From Pseudanabaena sp. CAN_BIN31 (GTDB taxonomy: Bacteria; Cyanobacteriota; Cyanobacteriia; Pseudanabaenales; Pseudanabaenaceae): a stretch of DNA of 9,952 nucleotides. Below, piece after piece: positions 1 to 6,984 of the stretch (the first letter of the stretch is position 1; the number at the start of each line of letters is the position of its first letter). Location of the stretch: positions 1 to 9,952 of the forward strand of contig JAJAZG010000461.1 of NCBI GenBank assembly GCA_026785865.1, in the 5' to 3' direction. The translations under genes and the position numbers were made by a program. The notes below the pieces were generated by a model that saw only the letters and a list, made by a program, of their open reading frames with translations, ran no database searches and was not told the origin of the DNA.

Positions 1-1
1 A

Positions 2-172
2 AAATGGGCTAGCAATATGGCTTGGAAGGGCGTAAAGCCAATTGTGCATTTAATCACCAAAATCTACGAGAAGAAAATAAAAGTTGCGCCTGAGGATTTG
101 CAGCAGTACAAAGATTTTTGGCAACCTTCTGCAACTCTGCCAAAGTGGGACATTGTAATTTCTCCTCATTGA
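2..172 (+). CDS. C-terminal tail of a probable transposase (ISAzo13-like), partial at window edge
   Basis: An open frame enters from the left edge and stops at TGA 170-172, giving 56 residues with the start outside the window. The visible tail contains NMAWKGVKPIVHLITKIY, then a charged helix-like stretch, and ends LPKWDIVISPH. This pattern, a W-x-G-x-P segment followed by a short variable region and a terminal 'LPKW(D/N)..I.P', resembles the C-terminus of DDE transposases of the ISAzo13/Rhodopirellula type as I remember them. The DDE residues would lie outside the window, so the family call is inference. The stop is only 8 bp from the stop of the convergent rpn gene, and I see no terminal inverted repeat downstream. 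The insertion sequence may therefore be decayed, or its end may overlap rpn. Alternatively this is the tail of an unrelated cyanobacterial protein. Confidence 0.5.
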   Translation, partial: KWASNMAWKGVKPIVHLITKIYEKKIKVAPEDLQQYKDFWQPSATLPKWDIVISPH

Positions 173-180
173 TTGGTACT

Positions 181-996
181 TTATTTCCCCGCATGTCCCT
201 TAGCTGTTTCAACCTTTTCCTGCTGTATCCCTTGCTGTGTACCTTCCCGCAAACCTTGTTTCAAAGCTTTAGAGACAGCCCCAGTAATAGCACCGCGCTG
301 ATCTTGAATAAAAAATTCACTTTTTTCCTGATCGTCCAATTCTTCGAGCGTCAGATTTGCCTGATTTGCAATGTAAAAAGCTTTCTTCATTTCAGGAATA
401 TTATCCATTTCGGTAGGAATATCCGTCATACCTCTAGCATTGTTCAAGAAGAATAACCACTTATCGACAATATTTTCCAATTCCGATAACTGCTTCTTAA
501 ACTTCGGCAATTCCACAAATATCAATTCGATATCATAAATCGGATAATCCATTAAAAAATATTTGTCTTTCAAGATAAATCTCGAAGTGACATTGCTTAA
601 TTCGGAAAACATCACGAAGTCGGTAATAGTTAGCGCAATCACAGGATTGAGTTGGTCATATGCTTGACCATACTTAAGCTGTGTCGAATAGGACTTAGCC
701 GCACTGTATAAAATCCTCTTCTCAAATCCTTCCACATTGAGAACTTGCATCTCAATAATTACGGTGCGTCGCTCACCCGTCTCGGCATCAATGATTCCCG
801 CTTTGATATCCAGATAAGATCGCTTGATTCCCCTTATTTTCGGCGCATTGTAGGGATTCAGGATTTCTAAATCTTGGATAACAGGCTGGTTTTCATAGAT
901 TAAGGCATTCAAGAAGCTAATCAGGATGTCCTTGCTATCTTCGGAACCGAAGATTTTTTTGAACGCAAAGTCGATTTTTGGGTTAATGAATATCAT
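181..996 (-). CDS. Rpn family recombination-promoting nuclease / putative transposase (PD-(D/E)XK)
   Basis: A 271-aa protein opening with INPKIDFAFKKIFGSEDSKD, the hallmark N-terminus of the Rpn/PD-(D/E)XK 'transposase' family. The nuclease core is visible as D63 (SYLDIKAG) followed by E82-x-Q84 (VIIEMQV), which matches the family's D-Xn-ExQ metal-binding signature. The C-terminal part is helical and charged, then ends in the Gln/Gly repeat typical of the family (KQGLREGTQQGIQQE). Known family members (E. coli RpnA-E) are DNA endonucleases that raise recombination, and cyanobacteria carry many copies of unclear role. The ATG at 994-996 begins at the conserved motif, although no Shine-Dalgarno is evident. 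The protein stops soon after the Q/G repeat (VETAKGHAGK), whereas relatives often continue with another helix, so a slight 3' truncation next to the convergent transposase is possible. No HIP1 site lies in the gene. Confidence 0.88.
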   Translation of the reverse strand: MIFINPKIDFAFKKIFGSEDSKDILISFLNALIYENQPVIQDLEILNPYNAPKIRGIKRSYLDIKAGIIDAETGERRTVIIEMQVLNVEGFEKRILYSAAKSYSTQLKYGQAYDQLNPVIALTITDFVMFSELSNVTSRFILKDKYFLMDYPIYDIELIFVELPKFKKQLSELENIVDKWLFFLNNARGMTDIPTEMDNIPEMKKAFYIANQANLTLEELDDQEKSEFFIQDQRGAITGAVSKALKQGLREGTQQGIQQEKVETAKGHAGK

Positions 997-1027
997 AAAC
1001 AGATCAAAGCTTAGCCAACTAATTTAG

Positions 1028-1033
1028 ATTATA
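1028..1033 (-). promoter_or_regulatory. Candidate -10 box for the rpn gene
   Basis: The minus strand reads TATAAT here, about 30 bp upstream of the rpn ATG. No good TTGACA-like -35 box is found 15-18 bp further upstream, where a HIP1 site (1052-1059) lies instead. If used, the 5' leader would be only about 20-25 nt. This is a sequence match only. Confidence 0.35.
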
Positions 1034-1104
1034 TTCTGAATTCATCGACAGGCGATCGCCAAGAAAAAACTAAAAGCTAAAAGCCCTACCTCCCCGTCAA
1101 GACT

Positions 1105-1110
1105 TATAAT
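1105..1110 (+). promoter_or_regulatory. Candidate -10 box for gyrA
   Basis: A perfect TATAAT lies 80 bp upstream of the gyrA start. There is no recognisable -35 hexamer at the usual distance. In many bacteria gyrA transcription depends on supercoiling and the -10 region dominates, but I cannot show that here. The predicted leader is about 75 nt and contains a HIP1 site at 1150-1157 and the gyrA ribosome binding site. Confidence 0.4.
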
Positions 1111-1190
1111 AGTAAAGACACTTAGTAAGAATTGCCTAAATCACACGGGGCGATCGCTGCCGAGCAATGCAAGGAGAATTTGAGTAACGT

Positions 1191-3884
1191 ATGACTGAAA
1201 TCTTAGAAGATCGGATTATTCCAACAGACCTGCGCGGCGAAATGTCGCGATCGTATCTGGAATATGCCATGAGCGTGATCGTCGGTCGCGCCCTGCCCGA
1301 TGCCCGTGATGGACTCAAGCCTGTACACCGTCGCATTCTCTACGCTATGCACGAGTTAGGCATGACTGCCGATCGCCCGTTTCGGAAATGCGCCCGTGTG
1401 GTCGGTGACGTAATTGGTAAATATCACCCCCACGGTGACACGGCTGTGTATGAAGCACTGGTGCGGATGGCACAAGACTTTTCGATGCGCGATCGCATGG
1501 TCGATGGTCACGGTAACTTCGGCTCGGTTGATAATGACCCTGCCGCCGCGATGCGATATACCGAATGTCGGTTGACTCGTATTTCGCAGTTCGGACTGAT
1601 TCAGGATATTGATCGCGATACGGTTAACTTTGGCGATAACTATGACAGCTCACAACAGGAGCCTTTAGTATTACCTGCGCGGGTTCCCCAGTTATTGCTA
1701 AATGGTTCGTCAGGAATTGCGGTGGGGATGGCGACAAATATTCCGCCGCACAATTTGGGTGAATTGGTGGATGGACTGATTGCGTTGATCGCCGATCCGA
1801 TGCTGACTGATTTGGAATTGATGCATTATATTCCTGGCCCTGACTTCCCGACAGGAGCCTTGATTTTGGGGACAGATGGTATTCGCGAAACCTATATGAC
1901 TGGGCGCGGCTCGGTGACGATGCGATCGGTGGCTAGTTTTGAGACGATAACTGCTCCTGGGCGACAAGATCGCGAGGCGATTATCATCACGGAAATGCCT
2001 TATCAAACTAATAAGGCGGCGCTGATCGAAAGAATGGCGGAAATGGTCAATGAGAAAAAGCTCGATGGTATTTCTGATATTCGTGACGAAAGCGATCGCG
2101 ATGGTATGCGTCTAGTCATTGAACTAAAGCGCGATGCCTATCCGAAAGTCGTACTGAATAATCTTTACAAATCCACACCTCTGCAATCGAACTTTAGTTG
2201 CAATATGTTAGCGCTGGTAAATAGCGAGCCAGTGACATTAACATTACGTCATGCATTGCAAGTGTTCCTCGACTTCCGTTATGAAGTAATTACACGGCGT
2301 ACTCAGTACGAATTGCGTAAAGCCGAAGAGCGGGATCATCTATTACAAGGTTTATTAATTGCTTTAAATCATTTGGATGCAGTGATTGCGCTGATTCGTG
2401 GTGCGGATGATAGCGCTTCGGCGAAGTTGGGATTGATTGAGAGCTATGGATTATCGGAAGCGCAAGCAGATGCGATTCTGGCAATGCAATTGCGCCGACT
2501 CACTGCCCAAGATGCTGACAAAATCCATGATGAGCATGATCAATTAGTTGCCAAGATTGCCGATCTGCAACATATTCTTGCCAATCGCGATCGCATTCTC
2601 ACGATTACTCGCGAAGAACTGGAAGCCGTCAAAATTGATTTTGCGACACCACGCCGATCGCGCATTTTGCCTAATGAAGGCGATATTGATACGGCGGATC
2701 TGATTGCCAATCGCGAAACGATTGTGATGGTGACGCAGCAAGGTTATGTGAAACGAATGCCTGTGGATACTTTCACGGCGCAACATCGGGCGACTCGCGG
2801 TAAAGCTAGCGCGAATGTGAAAGATGATGATGCGATCGCGCATTTCTTTGCTTGTCGTAGCCATGACAAAGTTTTGTTCTTTACCGATCGCGGTAAGGTC
2901 TATGGAGTCAAGGCTTACGAGATTCCTGAGTCGGGCAGGGCAGCCCGTGGCACAGCCGTTGTGCAGCTATTACCGATCGCAAACAACGAAAAAATCACTA
3001 CGGTATTACCAATCAGCGAGTTTTCTGAAGATGAGTATCTGGTCATGCTCACGGCTGGCGGCTATATCAAAAAGACTAAGTTACCTGCTTTTGCGAATAT
3101 TCGCTCTAATGGGTTAATTGCGATCGCCTTAGAAGAAGGTGATTTACTGCGTTGGGTGCGTCGTGCTAGAGCCGATAACACGATTATTGTCGGTTCACGT
3201 CAAGGGATGTCAATCCGCTTCCGTACTGACCATGAGCAGTTGCGCCCGATGGGACGTGATACTCGCGGCGTGCGATCGATGCGTTTGACTGGTGACGATC
3301 TGATCGTGAGTATGGATATTCTCCCTGCTGGTTTGGCGGAAATCGAGGAAGTTGAAGGTACGGAGGAAGAGATCGATCTTACTGTAGCTGTAAATGAAGA
3401 TGAGAATCTGGAAACTGACCCTGAAGCTAGCTCTGGAACTGGTTCTGAGATTGTAAATGAGAAAATGCAAGGACCTTGGGTCTTGGTCGTCACCAGAGGC
3501 GGCTATGGTAAGCGCGTTCCTGTCAGCCAGTTCCGTATTCAAAAACGAGCAGGTAAAGGTTTGCGCGTGACTAAGTTTAAATCTGGTCAAGATCAATTGG
3601 CTTCGCTCTGTTTAGTTGATGAACAGAATGAATTAATGATTGTCACTAGTCGCGGCATCGTCATGCGTCAATCTACGGATGCGATCGCCTGTCAATCTCG
3701 TACTGCTAGAGGTGTGCGATTGCAAAAGCTCGATTCTTCTGACGCGATCGTTGGTGTAACTCTAGTTCCACCTGCTTTGGAAGAAGAGATTGAAGAAACG
3801 GATATCCAAGGTATGGAAGTATCTGTAGAGCCTTCTGTAGAAGTATTTGTAGAAAAAGTGGCAGAAGAGACGGTTGAAGAATAG
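1191..3884 (+). CDS. gyrA: DNA gyrase subunit A
   Basis: An 897-aa type IIA topoisomerase A subunit; with GyrB it introduces negative supercoils. Residues 1-490 or so form the breakage-reunion (WHD, tower, coiled-coil) region. The conserved RALPDARDGLKPVHRRILYA lies near residues 33-52, and the catalytic tyrosine is Y123 in AAMRYTE, preceded by R122. The quinolone-determining region reads HPHGDTAVYE, so the positions equivalent to E. coli S83 and D87 are T84 and E88. From about residue 500 the C-terminal beta-pinwheel repeats are visible. The GyrA-box position in the first blade reads AQHRATRGKAS (Q531-S541) rather than QRRGGRG. A Glu/Asp-rich insert (about 716-760) interrupts the pinwheel, and the tail (from about 862) is also acidic. 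The ATG at 1191 has AAGGAG at 1171-1176, a rather long 14-nt spacing. The gene converges with the cobT-like gene across 17 bp. A ParC-like role is possible, but the pinwheel and length favour GyrA. Confidence 0.95.
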   Translation: MTEILEDRIIPTDLRGEMSRSYLEYAMSVIVGRALPDARDGLKPVHRRILYAMHELGMTADRPFRKCARVVGDVIGKYHPHGDTAVYEALVRMAQDFSMRDRMVDGHGNFGSVDNDPAAAMRYTECRLTRISQFGLIQDIDRDTVNFGDNYDSSQQEPLVLPARVPQLLLNGSSGIAVGMATNIPPHNLGELVDGLIALIADPMLTDLELMHYIPGPDFPTGALILGTDGIRETYMTGRGSVTMRSVASFETITAPGRQDREAIIITEMPYQTNKAALIERMAEMVNEKKLDGISDIRDESDRDGMRLVIELKRDAYPKVVLNNLYKSTPLQSNFSCNMLALVNSEPVTLTLRHALQVFLDFRYEVITRRTQYELRKAEERDHLLQGLLIALNHLDAVIALIRGADDSASAKLGLIESYGLSEAQADAILAMQLRRLTAQDADKIHDEHDQLVAKIADLQHILANRDRILTITREELEAVKIDFATPRRSRILPNEGDIDTADLIANRETIVMVTQQGYVKRMPVDTFTAQHRATRGKASANVKDDDAIAHFFACRSHDKVLFFTDRGKVYGVKAYEIPESGRAARGTAVVQLLPIANNEKITTVLPISEFSEDEYLVMLTAGGYIKKTKLPAFANIRSNGLIAIALEEGDLLRWVRRARADNTIIVGSRQGMSIRFRTDHEQLRPMGRDTRGVRSMRLTGDDLIVSMDILPAGLAEIEEVEGTEEEIDLTVAVNEDENLETDPEASSGTGSEIVNEKMQGPWVLVVTRGGYGKRVPVSQFRIQKRAGKGLRVTKFKSGQDQLASLCLVDEQNELMIVTSRGIVMRQSTDAIACQSRTARGVRLQKLDSSDAIVGVTLVPPALEEEIEETDIQGMEVSVEPSVEVFVEKVAEETVEE

Positions 3885-3901
3885 ATTTTAGCGACTTAAT
3901 T

Positions 3902-4960
3902 TTACAACTGCGCTTCGATCGCCTCTAATAATCGCTCCTGCGTCCAACCTTGATATAAATGCGCGGCGATCGCCGCGCCACCAGCACCGACACCTTCCTT
4001 AACAAAACCTTGTTCATAGGCGCGTAATTGCGAAAACTTAGACTTGGCAAAACTTAGTTGTGTGGCGAGTAATGGCACATCCTGCACCGCCAATGCTAGA
4101 TCAATCGTATGACCTGTCGGATCTTCGGCAACCCAGCGCGTTGTGCCAATGATAATTGCATCGGGATTCCATGTGAGATTTTTGTAGATGGCGATCGCCC
4201 TCGCAAGCGCGTACACCGCCAACATTTGCGTACCACCCGCGAGTAATACCCCTGCATGACGGCTAGCGGCGATCGCCATTCCTGCCACCACAATTTGCAT
4301 CGGATCGCCGACTGCTGCCACAATTTCAAAGGGTGAAGCTTCTGGATCGAGATGTTGTAATCCTGCTTGAACGACTTCCCATTTTTGGGAATGATTGCAA
4401 GTGGGATGGGAGCTATTTACTTTATCTTTTGCATCAATTCCTAGTGCCGTGAGAACCGCTAGGGCGGTAGTTGTGCCACCGACCACACATTCACTCAAGA
4501 TCGCATATGCCCCTGCTTGGGCTAACTTCTCACCCCATGCCAATCCCTCTACAAATAATTGCAGCACCGTTTCAATCGGTAAAGCTTTGCCTGTACTTAA
4601 ACAGTTGGCAGGTTTTCCACCGAGGGAAATCGCTCTGACTGTGGGGGCGATCGCTAGGCCAGCATCAAAAATAAAAAGTGGTAACTTCTGTGCGGCAACA
4701 ACAGCGCGAGAAATCAGCACAGGAGACGCACCTGCGACTAAAGGCGGTAAAGGGAAGTTGGGATTAGCGCCCGTGGCAAGAAACTCGGCATCAGCGATCG
4801 CTGTATATTTGCGATCTTCGGGCGTGGCTCCTGCGGCGGAGATATTGGGAATTAGTCCTGTATCCGTAAAACCCAGTACACAAGCAAATACTGGGAGTTT
4901 ACCACGATAGACTTTGAGCCAAGCTTCGGCTTTTTGGCGTTGTGTATAGATTGCGATCAT
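3902..4960 (-). CDS. cobT: Nicotinate mononucleotide-dependent phosphoribosyltransferase, CobT-like (TIGR00303 type)
   Basis: A 352-aa homologue of CobT, which transfers phosphoribose from nicotinate mononucleotide to the lower-ligand base of cobamides and so supplies the alpha-ribazole-phosphate analogue for the nucleotide loop. Diagnostic segments are SECVVGGTTTALAVLTALG in the middle, AAVGDPMQ and LAGGTQMLAVYALA further on, and a C-terminal KEGVGAGGAA. Its glutamate, E322, corresponds to the catalytic Glu of the EGxGAGxA motif in CobT enzymes. The length fits the diverged TIGR00303 family found in cyanobacteria and archaea. Most cyanobacteria make pseudocobalamin with adenine as lower ligand, so the natural base may be adenine rather than dimethylbenzimidazole (inference). 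The small DUF2256 gene lies 41 bp upstream on the same strand and may be co-transcribed. No strong Shine-Dalgarno precedes the ATG, and I saw no cobalamin-riboswitch-like structure. Confidence 0.88.
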   Translation of the reverse strand: MIAIYTQRQKAEAWLKVYRGKLPVFACVLGFTDTGLIPNISAAGATPEDRKYTAIADAEFLATGANPNFPLPPLVAGASPVLISRAVVAAQKLPLFIFDAGLAIAPTVRAISLGGKPANCLSTGKALPIETVLQLFVEGLAWGEKLAQAGAYAILSECVVGGTTTALAVLTALGIDAKDKVNSSHPTCNHSQKWEVVQAGLQHLDPEASPFEIVAAVGDPMQIVVAGMAIAASRHAGVLLAGGTQMLAVYALARAIAIYKNLTWNPDAIIIGTTRWVAEDPTGHTIDLALAVQDVPLLATQLSFAKSKFSQLRAYEQGFVKEGVGAGGAAIAAHLYQGWTQERLLEAIEAQL

Positions 4961-5001
4961 CAGTCTTTTATAGCAAATCGCGGAGATTCGTTTATAGGAG
5001 A

Positions 5002-5142
5002 TTATTTTTGCTGGCGACAGCGATCGCTACAATATTTCACTTCATCCCAACACTTTTCCCATTTTTTACGCCATGTGAAGGGCTTGCCACAAACTACACA
5101 GTCTTTGCTTGGTAAAGAGGATTTATTGCCTTTGTAAGCCAT
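5002..5142 (-). CDS. DUF2256 small zinc-ribbon protein
   Basis: A 46-aa gene that is easily missed because of its size. The protein begins MAYKGNKSSLPSKDC and has two cysteine pairs, CVVC (C15, C18) and CSDRC (C38, C42), around an aromatic/basic core PFTWRKKWEKCWDEVKYC. This Cys-x2-Cys ... Cys-x3-Cys arrangement with FTWRKKW and WDEVKYCS is the DUF2256 signature. The family is widespread, has no established function, and presumably binds one zinc ion. An extra cysteine, C31, lies between the pairs. The gene is upstream of and co-directional with the cobT-like gene (41-bp gap), so the two may form a small operon, although nothing known links their functions. No clear ribosome binding site precedes the ATG. 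Confidence 0.88.
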   Translation of the reverse strand: MAYKGNKSSLPSKDCVVCGKPFTWRKKWEKCWDEVKYCSDRCRQQK

Positions 5143-5392
5143 AGTTTGGGGTTGCCAAATCAACTATCCCATCCTAGCGTAGAGAGTGGGGGGCTTCCAC
5201 ATCGAGTCTCATTTTTAGCAAGGTTTTCACTAAGACAGGTCATTGATTGATAGTCTTGAAAGCAAAAATCCTGACCGATCTTAACTCTGCTTCGCGAGGA
5301 TCGGGAATGCGTCATGGCATCTGTTCAATTTGCTATATGATCGGTACTCAAAACCATTAGCGCGATCGCCTCTAAAATATTTGACAGCAAGC
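5143..5392. other. Divergent intergenic region between the DUF2256 gene and purS
   Basis: About 250 bp separate these two divergent genes and should hold promoters for both. I see no confident -35/-10 pair in either direction. A weak extended -10-like element (TGCTATATGAT, about 5331-5341) faces purS. A short inverted repeat, CCGATC (5275-5280) and GATCGG (5299-5304), flanks an 18-nt spacer. The region contains one HIP1 site near 5362. No small ORF with coding character and no riboswitch-like fold was recognised. Confidence 0.4.
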
Positions 5393-5659
5393 ATGAAGTA
5401 TCAAGCCCGTATATTTGTCACCTTACGTCCATCTGTTCTCGATCCCGCAGGTACAGCCGTCCAGTCTGCACTTAAGCAAATGGACTATCACGTTGATTCA
5501 GTTCGCATTGGTAAGTATGTCGAAATTGTTCTCGATGCAAACGATGAGACCGCAGCATCGCAAAAACTAGATGAAGCTTGCGACAAGTTACTAGCAAATC
5601 CTGTGATTGAAAATTATCGCTTTGAGTTAACCGCGATCGCGCAGGAGCAAAAAGTATGA
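5393..5659 (+). CDS. purS: Phosphoribosylformylglycinamidine synthase subunit PurS
   Basis: An 88-aa small subunit of the three-part FGAM synthase (PurS-PurQ-PurL) that converts FGAR to FGAM with glutamine and ATP in purine synthesis. The N-terminus (YQARIFVTLRPSVLDPAGTAV) and the following VRIGKYVEIVLDA and ACDKLLANPVIENYRFEL match PurS closely. PurS is a small dimer that helps couple PurQ to PurL. I chose the ATG at 5393 because MKYQARIFVTL is the usual family start. An in-frame TTG at 5330 would add 21 unrelated residues. No good Shine-Dalgarno is visible. The stop overlaps the purQ start in an ATGA (5656-5659), which indicates translational coupling. No purL is in the window, so it must be encoded elsewhere. 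Confidence 0.93.
   Translation: MKYQARIFVTLRPSVLDPAGTAVQSALKQMDYHVDSVRIGKYVEIVLDANDETAASQKLDEACDKLLANPVIENYRFELTAIAQEQKV
5643..5647 (+). promoter_or_regulatory. Ribosome binding site of purQ, inside purS
   Basis: AGGAG lies 8 nt before the purQ ATG and within the last codons of purS. It supports the start at 5656 and independent re-initiation of purQ at the ATGA overlap. Confidence 0.6.
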
Positions 5660-6366
5660 AATTTGGGATTTTAGTTTTTCCTGGTTCTAATTGCGATCGC
5701 GATGTGGCGACAGTCACAAGTGGCATTTTGCAGCAACCGACAAGGCTAATCTGGCATACGGACACAGACATTAGTGATTGTGATGTGATTGTGGTGCCGG
5801 GGGGATTTAGCTACGGCGATTATTTGCGGTGTGGCGCGATCGCCCAATTTGCGCCTGTAATGAGATCGCTACAAGAACATGCGGCTAAGGGCAAATATGT
5901 ACTTGGTATTTGTAACGGGTTTCAGATTTTAACTGAGTCGGGCTTATTGCAAGGGGCGTTAGTACGCAATCGCGATTTGCACTTTATTTGCGATCGCGCA
6001 CCATTGCGAGTTGAGCGCAATGATTTAGCGTTCTCTCACAAATATCAAAAAAATCAAGTAATCACCTTACCGATCGCCCATGGAGAAGGTTGTTATTTCG
6101 CTGATGCTGATACGCTCAAGAATCTCGAAGATCATCATCAAGTCGTGTTTCGTTATTGCGATGCGATCGGTAATATTTCTGAGGAATCAAATCCAAATGG
6201 CTCTCTGGATAATATTGCAGGGATTTGCAATAAGCAAGGCAATGTAATCGGGATGATGCCTCACCCTGAACGTGCTGCTGAAGCAGTTTTAGGTGGTACT
6301 GACGGCAAAGCGTTTTTTGAAGGATTAGTGGAAAGTTTAGTGGAGGGCTTATTAGTCAATGCCTAG
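5656..6366 (+). CDS. purQ: Phosphoribosylformylglycinamidine synthase glutaminase subunit PurQ
   Basis: A 236-aa class I glutamine amidotransferase that hydrolyses glutamine and passes ammonia to PurL for FGAM synthesis. The catalytic triad is visible: nucleophile C86 in LGICNGFQIL, and H203 and E205 in MMPHPERA. The oxyanion-hole region VVPGGFSYGDYLRCGAIA (about 47-63) and the N-terminal GILVFPGSNCDRD are typical of PurQ. Length matches the family. The gene overlaps purS by 4 nt at its start and sixA by 8 nt at its end, so all three are probably translated from one message. The C-terminus carries a short extra run (FEGLVESLVEGLLVN) whose DNA also holds the sixA ribosome binding site. Confidence 0.96.
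   Translation: MKFGILVFPGSNCDRDVATVTSGILQQPTRLIWHTDTDISDCDVIVVPGGFSYGDYLRCGAIAQFAPVMRSLQEHAAKGKYVLGICNGFQILTESGLLQGALVRNRDLHFICDRAPLRVERNDLAFSHKYQKNQVITLPIAHGEGCYFADADTLKNLEDHHQVVFRYCDAIGNISEESNPNGSLDNIAGICNKQGNVIGMMPHPERAAEAVLGGTDGKAFFEGLVESLVEGLLVNA
6342..6346 (+). promoter_or_regulatory. Putative ribosome binding site of sixA, inside purQ
   Basis: GGAGG lies 12 nt before the sixA ATG, within the last purQ codons. The spacing is slightly long but it is the only SD-like motif there, and it supports coupling of sixA translation to purQ. Confidence 0.45.
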
Positions 6367-6859
6367 TCTTTATCTAATTCGTCATGGTATTGCTGAAGAA
6401 CGCGGGAATTACGAAGACGATACACAGCGTCCTCTCAACGATGAAGGGCGCAAAAAAACTAAGCAAGTTGCTAAACGTCTCTACGACTTAGGCTTGCGCT
6501 TTGACCTCTTACAAACTAGCCCATTAGTCCGCGCTCAACAAACTTCGGATATTTTCGCCGATGTCTTTGGGGACTGTCCCGTGCAGCGATCGCCAGAACT
6601 TGCTCCCGAAGGTAATTTTGAAACATGGCTAAATGGAATTACAGAATGGGTCAGCCAACAACCTGCTAAAGCTTCTCTGGGAATCATTGGGCATGAACCA
6701 AATCTGACGGCTTGGGCAGAAATGTTGATCTGGGGTGAATCTAAAGGTGTATTAGTTTTAAAAAAAGCTGGAATTATTGGGATATCTTTGCCTGAAACTC
6801 AACCTTGGACTGGTAATGGAGTTCTGTTTTTGTCGATCCCGCCTAAGTTACTAATTTAG
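6359..6859 (+). CDS. sixA: Phosphohistidine phosphatase SixA-like (histidine phosphatase superfamily)
   Basis: A 166-aa branch-1 histidine phosphatase. The phospho-acceptor histidine H9 sits in the N-terminal LYLIRHGIAE motif. The second catalytic-pocket histidine is H112 in GIIGHEPNLTAW, and QTSPLVRAQQTSDI is the conserved phosphate-pocket helix. This short form, with RHG near the N-terminus and GHEP near residue 110, fits SixA, which in E. coli dephosphorylates phosphohistidine on signalling or PTS-Ntr proteins. The cyanobacterial substrate is not known to me. The start at 6359 lies 8 nt inside purQ. That overlap puts sixA in the pur cluster transcriptionally, though no direct pathway link is established. 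Confidence 0.87.
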   Translation: MPSLYLIRHGIAEERGNYEDDTQRPLNDEGRKKTKQVAKRLYDLGLRFDLLQTSPLVRAQQTSDIFADVFGDCPVQRSPELAPEGNFETWLNGITEWVSQQPAKASLGIIGHEPNLTAWAEMLIWGESKGVLVLKKAGIIGISLPETQPWTGNGVLFLSIPPKLLI

Positions 6860-6930
6860 GAAATAGCGATCGCAATACTAATGAATTTGTCGATTAGTGA
6901 TGCAAGGTCATTGAGATAAAAGCTGATTTT

Positions 6931-6957
6931 TTGACTAATATTTTGTCTTTGCATAAC
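6931..6957 (+). promoter_or_regulatory. Low-confidence promoter for the glycosyltransferase-like gene
   Basis: TTGACT (6931-6936) is followed after 15 bp by CATAAC (6952-6957), four of six matches to a -10 box. The spacing is short and the site would give a leader of over 100 nt that includes the terminator-like element, which weakens the call. Confidence 0.2.
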
Positions 6958-6984
6958 TACTGACTAAGCTGAATGTCGCAGTTT

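Noticed and set aside
118..456. 112-aa plus-strand reading opposite rpn
   Set aside because: It is antisense to a clear Rpn gene, is rich in Phe/Ser/Leu as expected of a shadow frame, and overlaps the transposase tail.
3200..3596. Overlapping minus-strand readings inside gyrA (97 and 128 aa)
   Set aside because: Both lie within the conserved GyrA C-terminal domain and show low-complexity Ser/Arg/Ile composition without any motif.
4395..4910. 171-aa plus-strand reading opposite cobT
   Set aside because: It is fully antisense to CobT motifs and has no recognisable domain.
4934..5137. 67-aa plus-strand reading
   Set aside because: It is the antisense of the DUF2256 gene, whose cysteine pairs and FTWRKKW motif are unmistakable on the other strand.
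5330..5392. 21-residue N-terminal extension of PurS from a TTG
   Set aside because: The extra residues have no family counterpart, and the ATG at 5393 gives the standard PurS beginning.
5143..5392. Possible riboswitch upstream of purS or the cobT side
   Set aside because: I saw no purine- or cobalamin-riboswitch-like conserved segments, only a short inverted repeat.
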